19,912 bases of DNA from assembly GCA_964370115.1 (NCBI GenBank), contig CAYJIA010000037.1:1-19912 (forward strand), written 5' to 3'. Under the pieces are notes generated by a model. It had not been told where the DNA came from. It did no database searches and worked only from the letters and a program-made list of their open reading frames with translations. This DNA comes from SIG603 sp964370115. GTDB taxonomy: Bacteria > Bacillota > Clostridia > Oscillospirales > Acutalibacteraceae. Position 1 is the stretch's first letter, and each line of letters starts with the position of its first letter. The translations under genes and the position numbers were made by a program. Below are positions 9,083 to 16,750 of this stretch, piece by piece.

Positions 9083-10375
9083 TTATCTTAATTTTGTTGT
9101 CTCCAGTGTGTAAATATTTTTACTTCCCTTGAATATTTCTATAGTTACATCATACATTCTGTATACTTGCTCTGTTTTTAAAATATCACTGCTTGTGGGT
9201 ATAATATCACCTGTCAGCGCTTCTTCCCAGCCTACTGGATAATAGGTGTTTATTCCGTTATACCATTTAAACGCTGGAGGGGTTCCATCACCGTACTCAT
9301 CGGTTGTTAGATTATCGCCTGCATTTGAATACACCATGGCATACGGGTTAACGCTTAAACCACCTGCTGTAGGCTGCACAAGCTCTATTTCTGCTTGATA
9401 ATTTTCCTCTAAACTACTATAGTTTGCAGGAGTATTGGGGTCTATTTGCTTTATTATATAAAACTCTATCGGAAGTTTCTCTGCGCCGTTTATATTATTT
9501 TCTATTCTGATAACTTCATCTGTCCTTGTACCATTATTATCATAATATGGATGATATAAAAGGTAGACCGATGGATATCTTCCGTTATTCGCATCTAAAT
9601 CATAAGGAATACTAAAAAGACTAAATTCTTTTCTACACTCAAGCGGATTAGTTTCGCTGTTGTACCTAAGCTCACTTGCGGTGGTAGTCCTAATCGCAAA
9701 AACAAACTCGTACTCATATACTACAGTTCCAACTATGCCATCTTCTGTTTCTTCTATATTAATAATGATTTCTCTATCCTTTGTAACTGCATTCGCTAAC
9801 TGCTCATCGCTAAGCCAAAACGCTTCATATTTTACTAAATTAACTACTTGCTCATATGAAATTTCGTCTGGGTCGTTTGAGGTTTGATAGTCTTCTCCCT
9901 CTATATATTTATTTTGCACAAATAGCGCGTCCATTGAATTAAACAAGGCTATTTCATTGTCATTTATGCTTTCATAAAGAGAGTCTACATCGCCCTCAAC
10001 TTCTCCTGCATTAAATGTAATTTTCGCATCGAACTCCGAGGTTCCGTTTTCAAGTCCGCTTAAATTTAAGATATATTGATTTAGGTTAAAATCCGTATAC
10101 GCAGGTACTGTATTGTTGTCTCCGCCTAAAATTTCGGGTTTGCTTATTATATCTCCAAAATTTTCAAGCTCGATTTTCTCTGCCAAGTTTTGTGCAACTA
10201 AAGTCGCCTCGCCTATTTCACGTCCTGTAACATAGGTATTTGTGGACACCATAAACACATTCATAAGCGGTATTGAGATTATACCTAAAATCGCCACGCC
10301 TACAAGGAGTTCAACTAAAGAAAATCCTTTATTATTCTTTTTTATAAGTCTAAAAAACTTTTTGAATTTTTTCAA
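9083..10375 (-). CDS. Minor pilin, PilV/GspI-like, large
   Basis: A 430-residue prepilin. A 17-residue lysine-rich leader ends K-N-N-K-G|F-S-L-V-E-L-L-V, with Phe1 and Glu5 intact. The helix continues into E-A-T-L-V-A-Q-N-L-A-E-K-I-E, a pattern (A-x-x-L-A-x-x-x-x-E) typical of PilV/GspI pilins. At 430 residues it is about three times the length of PilV or GspI; the extra sequence (about 100-430) is acidic, asparagine- and tyrosine-rich, with many predicted short strands, and I cannot assign a domain to it. Its start follows pilO by 22 nt. It would be cleaved by PilD and join a minor-pilin priming complex. The single cysteine at about residue 250 cannot form an internal disulphide. Confidence 0.85.
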   Translation of the reverse strand: MKKFKKFFRLIKKNNKGFSLVELLVGVAILGIISIPLMNVFMVSTNTYVTGREIGEATLVAQNLAEKIELENFGDIISKPEILGGDNNTVPAYTDFNLNQYILNLSGLENGTSEFDAKITFNAGEVEGDVDSLYESINDNEIALFNSMDALFVQNKYIEGEDYQTSNDPDEISYEQVVNLVKYEAFWLSDEQLANAVTKDREIIINIEETEDGIVGTVVYEYEFVFAIRTTTASELRYNSETNPLECRKEFSLFSIPYDLDANNGRYPSVYLLYHPYYDNNGTRTDEVIRIENNINGAEKLPIEFYIIKQIDPNTPANYSSLEENYQAEIELVQPTAGGLSVNPYAMVYSNAGDNLTTDEYGDGTPPAFKWYNGINTYYPVGWEEALTGDIIPTSSDILKTEQVYRMYDVTIEIFKGSKNIYTLETTKLR

Positions 10376-10397
10376 TTGTAAAGCTCCTTTTTAAATT

Positions 10398-11096
10398 TTA
10401 ACCTTCTACTGCATCTACACTTGTAGTTTCGTTATATCCGAACAGGTTCTCGTTTCCAAGTCCTATATTTGGCATAGGCCATGGATAATGTGCTGCGCCC
10501 TCATAATTTATATAGTACTTTGAGATCATATAATTCCCTGTAAGAGACGCGGTATCTGGGTTATATGTTACGCTTACACTGTCTAGATAAGTCGGTTGTG
10601 GATAAGCGTAAATTGCGTTGATTGAATTTTTAAGCTGAGTGTAAGTCATTTCATTTGTAGTCGAGACCGAAATAACTCCGCCGTCTACTGTTACAACTTT
10701 TCTATCCTCTACACCGTCTACAGTCGACACTACCTCTGCTTGAAACTGAGTGACTACATTAGGCTCTGTAAAGCTTACGCTGTCTACTGTGACACCTGTC
10801 ATCTCTTCCCACTCAAGTAGCCACATCAAAAATTCCTCAGGATAAATCATTGCTGGATATTTTTCAAGTGTTTCTTCTATTTGAAGTTTGTATTCTGCTG
10901 TTTCTTTTACATACTCATCAAAATTTTCTTGGCTGTCGCGCAAGGCTTGCACCTGTGGCAAAAGCGTTGCTATCTCGGTCTTTGTGTCCTCTGTCATATC
11001 TAAAAATGTGTTGTAAACAAAGAAGTAAAGTAGGCCAAATATCGCAAGTCCTGCCAAAATAATTATGAGTTTTAAATCACGTTTTGCAATTTTCAT
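10398..11096 (-). CDS. PilO, T4P inner-membrane alignment protein
   Basis: A 232-residue bitopic protein: short cytoplasmic start (M-K-I-A-K-R-D), one membrane helix (about 9-28), a coiled-coil-like acidic/glutamine stretch (about 32-80), then a small alpha/beta domain. This is the PilO layout, and it sits directly after PilMN in the order expected for pilM-N-O. It would pair with the PilN part of the fusion outside the membrane and link the cytoplasmic motor to the growing pilus. The tail (about 205-232; proline- and glycine-rich, then acidic) is not part of the usual fold. The ribosome site is AAAGGAAG. PilO sequences diverge strongly, so the call rests on topology, length and position. Confidence 0.85.
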   Translation of the reverse strand: MKIAKRDLKLIIILAGLAIFGLLYFFVYNTFLDMTEDTKTEIATLLPQVQALRDSQENFDEYVKETAEYKLQIEETLEKYPAMIYPEEFLMWLLEWEEMTGVTVDSVSFTEPNVVTQFQAEVVSTVDGVEDRKVVTVDGGVISVSTTNEMTYTQLKNSINAIYAYPQPTYLDSVSVTYNPDTASLTGNYMISKYYINYEGAAHYPWPMPNIGLGNENLFGYNETTSVDAVEG

Positions 11097-11122
11097 AGAT
11101 TAAATCTTCCTTTCTCTGTCTA

Positions 11123-12727
11123 TTAAGGCGTTTGGATAGTAGGATCTTCCACTACCACTTCTTCTACAATTTCAGGCACTTTATACTGACAGCTTATCGC
11201 AAAGCTAGCACTTGTTTGGCCTGCATCGTTTACTTCTTCTGTAATTCCCGATACTAAAATATTATCAATAGTTTCAAAGCTTCTTATATTAGCCATTGCT
11301 ACTGCCGCCTCTTCAAAACTTCCTACCGTCACATTTATTGTAATATTCTCTGCTGTGCAAGACGCCGACAGCGCAACTAGGTTGCTAGGCACCTTTTCTT
11401 CAAGCTCCTCTAAAAAAGCGACAAGGTTTTTATTTTCATTATCTGACAAGCTCACAAATCCCATTACATCACTATACATTTGGCTGTACAATACATACTC
11501 ATCGTGTATAGGTTGATTTGCCTGTAGTTCTAAATGCTCCATATTAAGATCGTTTAAATCATTTTGTTCTCTCGCATAGTCAAAAAATGCAGTCAATGAC
11601 AACGTACCACCTGCAACTACCGCAAAAATCAGTATCAATATGCTAGTTAAAAGTGAATCTGAGCTACTAGCGCCACTTATTTTTCTATTTTGCCTTACAA
11701 GGTCGTCTTGTAATAGATTTAGCGGAGAAACAAGCGCACCTAAAGTAGAAACGCAATTTATAAAATCTGACATGCCCGAAATAGCTTTTGAATACTGAGG
11801 TATAGTCTCTAAGATTTCACAAGGTATAGATTGTGAAATTGCTTCTTTAAGCCCCCAAATTCTTGCACCCATGCCCATGAGCACGATTTTATCTACCGTT
11901 AACCCTCGTTGGCTAGAGCTAAAAAATTCTAAACTTCTTCCGATACCGCCTGTAATTCTAGACATTGCAATGCTAAGTTGTCCAGAGTCAAGCGCCATTT
12001 CAAGCCATTTTTCTTTCATGCACTGCTCATAGGTTTTCATATATTCTTCTTCTTCAAGCTCATTGTCTCTTAAAACGGCAGAAACAATTTCGTCTGCACC
12101 AAAGGGTAAATTTCTTTGAAGCATTAGATTTCCATTGTTCATAAATGTCGCCGTTGTAGTTTTTAAATTTACATTCAAATACAGCACCACCTCGTCATCT
12201 TTAATGCTCTTTAGCATTTGATACTGTCCATTTGGCGCGTAGTCAATTGCGTTTACACTTACTTTAAGAGCTTGAGCTAACTCAAAGTATGCCACGACTA
12301 TATTTTTAGGCACAGCAGTAAGCATTAGGCGAAGGCTTGCATTTTCTCCCGAAATTTTTTCTAAAAGAGTGTGAGTTATATGAAAATTTGTTATATCAAC
12401 AGGGAAATACTCAGAGGCATTAAGACTTATTACCTCTGCTATTTTATTTTCCTTTACAACAGGTATAGAAACCTCACGGCTAACTACTTTTGTGGAATTA
12501 AACACAAAATTAGCGCGCCTTACATCACTTATACCATATTGATTTAAACTTTGTTTTATTTGGTCGGCAAGATACGACGGATTTGTCGGTACACCATCTG
12601 TAACAACATTTCCAAAGTGTTCAAAACGAAATTGTTTTGTTATTTTAAAGTTTTTTCCATTTCCCGACGACACACATACATTTACAAATTTTTCCCCGAT
12701 TTCAAGATTAAGTAAAATTTGAGCCAT
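11123..12727 (-). CDS. pilMN: PilM-PilN fusion, T4P assembly
   Basis: A 534-residue fusion. Residues 1 to about 330 are PilM-like, an actin-fold ATPase of the FtsA/PilM family (V-L-Y-L-N-V-N near 178-184, G-G-I-G-R-S-L-E and V-L-M-G-M-G as the later nucleotide-site loops). Next comes L-N-L-L-Q (336-340), which matches the short I-N-L-L-P motif by which free PilN binds PilM. Then a membrane helix (359-382), a coiled-coil-like linker and a PilN-like outer domain (about 420-515). The tail (about 515-534) is glutamate/valine-rich. Joining the partners replaces a binding event with a covalent link. To my knowledge a pilMN fusion is also described in Clostridioides difficile, so this is a lineage trait rather than an error. 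The reading frame is uninterrupted and the start has AAAGGAG upstream. Confidence 0.9.
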   Translation of the reverse strand: MAQILLNLEIGEKFVNVCVSSGNGKNFKITKQFRFEHFGNVVTDGVPTNPSYLADQIKQSLNQYGISDVRRANFVFNSTKVVSREVSIPVVKENKIAEVISLNASEYFPVDITNFHITHTLLEKISGENASLRLMLTAVPKNIVVAYFELAQALKVSVNAIDYAPNGQYQMLKSIKDDEVVLYLNVNLKTTTATFMNNGNLMLQRNLPFGADEIVSAVLRDNELEEEEYMKTYEQCMKEKWLEMALDSGQLSIAMSRITGGIGRSLEFFSSSQRGLTVDKIVLMGMGARIWGLKEAISQSIPCEILETIPQYSKAISGMSDFINCVSTLGALVSPLNLLQDDLVRQNRKISGASSSDSLLTSILILIFAVVAGGTLSLTAFFDYAREQNDLNDLNMEHLELQANQPIHDEYVLYSQMYSDVMGFVSLSDNENKNLVAFLEELEEKVPSNLVALSASCTAENITINVTVGSFEEAAVAMANIRSFETIDNILVSGITEEVNDAGQTSASFAISCQYKVPEIVEEVVVEDPTIQTP

Positions 12728-12782
12728 TTCATAAACTCCTTTAATTATTATAATTTATATAAATCTATACTAAGATAATTTT

Positions 12783-13544
12783 CTAATTTAAAAGTGTGGA
12801 CATATAAAAATTTATTATGTCCTGTCCCCATAATAGTGAGACAAAAATACCTACCGCAAGATACGGTCCCAGAGCCAAATCTCTGTTTGCTTTAAAGAAT
12901 ATCATTTTTATTATATGGATAATTGATGCTATAATGCAGGCGATAAAAAACGACAGCACTGTCGGCATAAGCCCTAAGTAAAGCCCTGCGCCAAACATCA
13001 GCTTAACATCTCCGCCACCTATGGCGCGTCCACCCGATAATAGTAAAAGTATAAGCATAAAAGAGCTTACACTAACAGCTCCCAAGAGCAAGTTTTGCCA
13101 GTCATTTATGTTTAAAAATAGTCGTATCAAGGCAACAACTGCAATAAATACGGATATTTTAAACGGAATTTCTCTAGTTTTTGCGTCTATAACCGATAGC
13201 GCAAGAAGTGCCGAGACCAAGGCCCAGGCTAAAAGTGTTTCATAACTTAAAAAGAACTTAAAGAAAATAATTACCCAAAGTATGCCGTTTATCGCCTCAA
13301 TTAAGGGATATTGAAGCGATATACGGCTCTTACATTTTGAGCATTTGCCACGCAAAAACAAATAGGAGAAAATCGGAACAAGTTCATACCATTTCAAGTT
13401 CTTTTTGCAATGCGGACAATGCGAGGAGCCAAAGACCACACTTTCTCCCTTAGGCATACGACTAATCACCACGTTTAGAAAACTGCCAACGCAAATTCCC
13501 AAAATAGCGACTATAGTATACATATAAAGTGTTAAAAAATCCAT
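12783..13544 (-). CDS. pilD: Prepilin peptidase / N-methyltransferase
   Basis: A 253-residue polytopic membrane protease. It has the N-terminal domain with two zinc-binding C-x-x-C pairs (C43/C46 and C68/C71), the sign of a bifunctional enzyme that also N-methylates the new pilin N terminus. The two catalytic aspartates are present: D120 (V-I-D-A-K-T-R-E-I-P) and D179 in G-G-G-D-V-K-L. About seven or eight hydrophobic segments fit the A24 family, and the length is normal. It is the only peptidase of this type in the window and should process PilA and all four minor pilins. It begins 53 nt after pilA, with GAGG as ribosome site. Confidence 0.96.
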   Translation of the reverse strand: MDFLTLYMYTIVAILGICVGSFLNVVISRMPKGESVVFGSSHCPHCKKNLKWYELVPIFSYLFLRGKCSKCKSRISLQYPLIEAINGILWVIIFFKFFLSYETLLAWALVSALLALSVIDAKTREIPFKISVFIAVVALIRLFLNINDWQNLLLGAVSVSSFMLILLLLSGGRAIGGGDVKLMFGAGLYLGLMPTVLSFFIACIIASIIHIIKMIFFKANRDLALGPYLAVGIFVSLLWGQDIINFYMSTLLN

Positions 13545-13597
13545 GGCGTACCTCGTTTTTAGCTAATTGTTAATGCTTGACTGTGAAAGGCTAAATA

Positions 13598-14119
13598 TTA
13601 GCCCCAAGCTTTGTAGTCAACATCTGATGTGATAGTGATGTTGCCTGTGTCATAGTGAGTAATAGTCCAAGTAATGGTATTTGCTGTAGCAACACCACTA
13701 CCAGCTGCTATGCTAGTAGCTACGCCACTTGTAGCTATTAGTGCATCTGCACTTTTCACGTTCAATTGCGCAAACATTTGACTTGTTAGTGTAGTACCAG
13801 TTGCTGTAGAAACTGTTGCGCTTCCAGCTATAGCGCCAGTTGTTGTATTCCAAGTAACATTACTAGTTGCACTAGTTGCACTTCCTGTAATTGTTGGTAA
13901 GTTAATAGTACCATCAGCTATAAGCACATTAATGCCTGCCTCTACTGTTGCTGCCGTTTGTTTGTCTGTTGAAACTTTTGATTCCTCAACGAATCTTAGG
14001 TATTGTGGCGCTAGAACAGCCGCTAGAACAGCTATGATAGCGATAACAATGATAAGCTCAACCATTGTAAAACCTTTGTTTGCTTTTTTTGTTTTCATTT
14101 GTGTTAAAACATTTTGCAT
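13598..14119 (-). CDS. pilA: Major type IV pilin
   Basis: A 173-residue prepilin with leader K-K-A-N-K-G|F-T-M-V-E-L cleaved after G16, Phe1 and Glu5 present, and a near-ideal hydrophobic helix of I, V, A and L. M1 is chosen because AAAGGAG lies 11 nt upstream; a downstream M8 has none. The mature C-terminal part is remarkably simple in composition, mostly T, A, S, G, V, I and N (as in N-T-T-T-G-A-I-A-G-S), with no cysteine, so it lacks the Gram-negative D-loop disulphide. The high Ser/Thr content would suit O-glycosylation, but this is speculation. Of the pilins here its simple helix, short leader and position next to pilD best fit the major subunit. It follows the repeat element and assembly gap, so its own promoter may be missing from the assembly. 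Confidence 0.93.
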   Translation of the reverse strand: MQNVLTQMKTKKANKGFTMVELIIVIAIIAVLAAVLAPQYLRFVEESKVSTDKQTAATVEAGINVLIADGTINLPTITGSATSATSNVTWNTTTGAIAGSATVSTATGTTLTSQMFAQLNVKSADALIATSGVATSIAAGSGVATANTITWTITHYDTGNITITSDVDYKAWG

Positions 14120-14163
14120 TTTAATCCATACTCCTTTTAAAGTAATTTTATTTTTTTATATAT

Positions 14164-14191
14164 AAACCCTTGTCCCTTATTCTGCGGGTTT
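14164..14191. repeat. Weak inverted repeat upstream of pilA
   Basis: AAACCC at 14164-14169 pairs with GGGTTT at 14186-14191 around a 16-nt loop in the leader of pilA. The stem is short and lacks a T-run, so I do not call it a terminator; it may be a leader hairpin or chance. Confidence 0.25.
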
Positions 14192-14207
14192 AAAGCTTAT
14201 TTGTAAT

Positions 14208-14307
14208 NNNNNNNNNNNNNNNNNNNNNNNNNNNNNNNNNNNNNNNNNNNNNNNNNNNNNNNNNNNNNNNNNNNNNNNNNNNNNNNNNNNNNNNNNNNNN
14301 NNNNNNN
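14208..14307. other. Assembly gap of 100 N
   Basis: Exactly 100 N in a row, the placeholder commonly used for a scaffold gap of unknown length. It lies between pilA and the repeat element behind pilC. The true sequence may be shorter or longer and could hold a promoter or a whole gene. A multi-copy repeat at its edge would explain why assembly broke here. Confidence 0.97.
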
Positions 14308-14319
14308 CCTTTGGCGTGT

Positions 14320-14403
14320 TTTAAATTAAAAAACGCTTTGCGTTTTCACCACAATTCTCCATTCTCAATTCTAAATTCTCAATTCTAAATTCTCAATTCT
14401 AAA
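14320..14403 (-). repeat. Heptamer-array/hairpin element, copy A (after pilC)
   Basis: On the minus strand this has seven back-to-back heptamers (14403 down to 14355): three alternating pairs of TTTAGAA and TTGAGAA, then TGGAGAA. Then come TTGTGGTG, a 7-bp stem AAAACGC/GCGTTTT with loop AAA (14330-14346), and TT-AATTTAAAA. The pilC stop codon TAG (14399-14401) is part of the first heptamer. The block from TTGTGGTG onward matches copy B at 19858-19890 with a compensatory change in the stem. The right end of the element is near the assembly gap and may continue into it. Confidence 0.85.
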
Positions 14404-15616
14404 GACTATCCAGCCCATTCATCATTTGCATCATAGGTAGCATAACCGCCATTACTATGACACCGACTATAAGTGCCAAAACCATGATTATCATAGGCTC
14501 TAGTATGGCAATTAAAGACTGCACTGCGCTTTCTGTTTCTTCTTCATAATAATCCGCAGTTTTTTCCATCATGCCCTCAAGGTCACCGACCTCTTCGCCT
14601 ATTTTAATCATATGCTTTATCATAGGTGGAAATATTCCTGCTTTTTCAATAGGCTCCGAAAAAGACGTGCCCATTGCAACATCTTCTTTAGCTTGTAGCA
14701 GGGCATCTTTAAATAGCACACTGCCCATAGTGTTTGATACTATCTCTATCGCCTCTATAATCGGAAGTCCCGAACCCAAAAGCGTCGACATAGTCCTACA
14801 AAGTCTTGCAGATGCAGTTTTTGTAACTAGCGAGGACACCAGCGGCAGTCTCAGTTGCAGTCTTGCAATCGTGTATTTTCCTACGGTAGAGTCCACAAAT
14901 ACCTTTCCAGTAAATATCAACAATGCCACTATTCCTAAGAAAATGTACCAGTATTGTTGTAAAAAATCACTTGCCCCCACAACTATTTGTGTAAGCATCG
15001 GAAGTTCTGTTCCAAGGTCTGTAAGCATGGTTTCAAACTGAGGAATAACAAAGGTCAATAGCAAAATTACAACTATTGTCGCAATAACAAGTATTGCCGC
15101 AGGATAAATTGTGGCTTTTTTTGTCATCGCCTTTACTTTATTATCTTTTTCAAACTGAACTGCCATTCTCTCAAACGACACTTCAAGGCTACCGGAAACC
15201 TCACCGGCTGCCACCATGGTTATAAAATACGGTGGAAATATTTTGTCGTGCACCGCCATGGCCTCTGACAACGAGGTACCGCCTTGAATACTCAGCCTAC
15301 ACTCGTCTATTACACTTGCCAAGATTTTATTTTCTGTTTGTTCTGCAAGCATTTCAAGCGCCGACGCCACTGGGACACCTGCATTTACTATACTCACAAA
15401 CTGTCTACAAAAAACCGATAAGTCTCTTACTGTCGGCTTTTTTTGCAAGAAAGAAAATTTTATCTCTCGGTTTAAAACGCTTGCTTCTTCAACGCTTAGC
15501 GGCATCAAACCTTCCGCCTTGACCTGTCTTACCGCATCTTCACGGGACTGCGCATCGACGCTACCTTTAACGTCTTTCCCCTCTTTATCCATGGCTGTAT
15601 AATTAAATATCGCCAT
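14399..15616 (-). CDS. pilC: T4P platform protein PilC (GspF family)
   Basis: A 405-residue polytopic membrane protein with the usual order: N-terminal cytoplasmic region (1-65), first GspF domain (about 68-190, with F-C-R-Q-F near 69-73), membrane helices at about 171-191 and 223-240, second GspF domain (about 270-393, with L-C-R-T-M at 272-276), and a last membrane helix at about 372-394. Length and the repeated G-x-P-x-x-x-A-L/I motifs match PilC exactly. It sits in the inner membrane as the platform that PilB and PilT act on. It starts 33 nt after pilT, with GGTGGAG upstream. Its stop codon lies within the first unit of the heptamer repeat, and its last residues (L-D-S-L) are at the element border; the protein does not look truncated. 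Confidence 0.96.
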   Translation of the reverse strand: MAIFNYTAMDKEGKDVKGSVDAQSREDAVRQVKAEGLMPLSVEEASVLNREIKFSFLQKKPTVRDLSVFCRQFVSIVNAGVPVASALEMLAEQTENKILASVIDECRLSIQGGTSLSEAMAVHDKIFPPYFITMVAAGEVSGSLEVSFERMAVQFEKDNKVKAMTKKATIYPAAILVIATIVVILLLTFVIPQFETMLTDLGTELPMLTQIVVGASDFLQQYWYIFLGIVALLIFTGKVFVDSTVGKYTIARLQLRLPLVSSLVTKTASARLCRTMSTLLGSGLPIIEAIEIVSNTMGSVLFKDALLQAKEDVAMGTSFSEPIEKAGIFPPMIKHMIKIGEEVGDLEGMMEKTADYYEEETESAVQSLIAILEPMIIMVLALIVGVIVMAVMLPMMQMMNGLDSL

Positions 15617-15649
15617 ACTCCACCTACCTCTACTTTTAGTAAATTTATG

Positions 15650-16705
15650 TTAGAACATCATTCTTTTTCTCATAGCTACACGGTCTTGCGCATAAGCTAT
15701 TGTATTTTCAAGCGAAATTACTTTCTTTTCATACAAATCAAAAATTGCATCGTCCATGGTTCTCATTCCGAGCTTTTGGTTTGTTTGAATTGCCGACTGT
15801 ATTTGGAAAGTTTTTGACTCTCTAATATTATTTCTTATCGCCGCATTTGTAAGCATGACTTCAAATGCCGCAACACGACCGCCGTCTATTTTAGGTATAA
15901 GTTGTTGGGATACTACACACTGCAAAACATCTGCAAGTTGAGTTCTTATTTGCTGTTGCTGTGCAGGCTCAAAAACGTCAATAATCCTATCAATAGTATT
16001 CACAGCTCCTATGGTATGGAGGGTAGAGAACACAAGGTGACCTGTCTCCGCCGCAGTTACAGCAACCGAAATTGTGTCGTGGTCTCTCATCTCACCCACA
16101 AGTATTACATCAGGGTCTTGCCTTAGCGCACCCCTTAGTGCATTCGCAAAACTCAAGGAGTCACTTCCGATTTCCCTTTGATTTATTATCGATTTATCGT
16201 GTCTGTGAAGATACTCTATTGGATCTTCAATTGTTATTATATGGTGGTTATGCTTGTGATTTACAACATTTATAAGGCTTGCTAAAGTGGTCGATTTACC
16301 ACTACCTGTCGCACCCGTTACAAGCACCAGTCCTCTTTTTTTGTCACACATCTCCACAAGTGACTGTGGTAACGCAAGCTCTTCTGGGCTCGGGATACGC
16401 ATGTTAACAACACGTGCAGCAATTGCATATGAACCACGCTGTTTAAAAGCATTTATCCTAAAACGTCCTGTCTGTGGCGCAGAATACGCAAAGTCAAGCT
16501 CGCCTCTTTCTTCTAAAAGAGCAAGTTGCTTTTCGTCCAGGGCTTCCTTACAATATCCATAAATATCATCGCTCTGGAGTCTATATTCCGCTATTGGCAT
16601 AAGCTTTCCGTCAATTCTTGCCATGGGCATAAGTCCTACTGTCAAATGCAAGTCAGACGCCTTCATTTTCACAGTCTTGTCGATAAGTTCAAAAAAACTA
16701 AGCAT
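15650..16705 (-). CDS. pilT: Pilus retraction ATPase PilT
   Basis: A 351-residue hexameric secretion ATPase of normal PilT length. The PAS-like N-terminal domain spans about 1-110. Walker A G-A-T-G-S-G-K-S is at 131-138 (K137), the Asp box near E160-D161, the Walker B region D-P-D-V-I-L-V-G-E-M-R-D at 197-208 with E205, and a His box near H223-H230. The PilT-specific A-I-R-N-x-I-R-E motif at 289-296, needed for retraction in studied homologues, reads A-I-R-N-N-I-R-E. It has no MshEN domain and no tetracysteine zinc site, which separates it from PilB. It would depolymerise pili, giving twitching motility or DNA uptake. It starts 45 nt after pilB with GGTGAGG as ribosome site. Confidence 0.97.
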   Translation of the reverse strand: MLSFFELIDKTVKMKASDLHLTVGLMPMARIDGKLMPIAEYRLQSDDIYGYCKEALDEKQLALLEERGELDFAYSAPQTGRFRINAFKQRGSYAIAARVVNMRIPSPEELALPQSLVEMCDKKRGLVLVTGATGSGKSTTLASLINVVNHKHNHHIITIEDPIEYLHRHDKSIINQREIGSDSLSFANALRGALRQDPDVILVGEMRDHDTISVAVTAAETGHLVFSTLHTIGAVNTIDRIIDVFEPAQQQQIRTQLADVLQCVVSQQLIPKIDGGRVAAFEVMLTNAAIRNNIRESKTFQIQSAIQTNQKLGMRTMDDAIFDLYEKKVISLENTIAYAQDRVAMRKRMMF

Positions 16706-16750
16706 TTACCTCACCTTTTCCTCATTATTATTCAATTCAACCCGCTGTTC

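Noticed and set aside
11123..12727. PilMN fusion as an assembly or frameshift artefact
   Set aside because: The frame is continuous, domain boundaries are clean, and the same fusion is known in another clostridium.
14143..14191. A pilA promoter based on the TATATA run
   Set aside because: No -35-like hexamer lies at 16-18 nt; any real promoter is probably in the gap or further upstream.
14355..14403. CRISPR-like array
   Set aside because: Units are 7 bp, contiguous and without spacers; it is a short tandem array within the repeat element.
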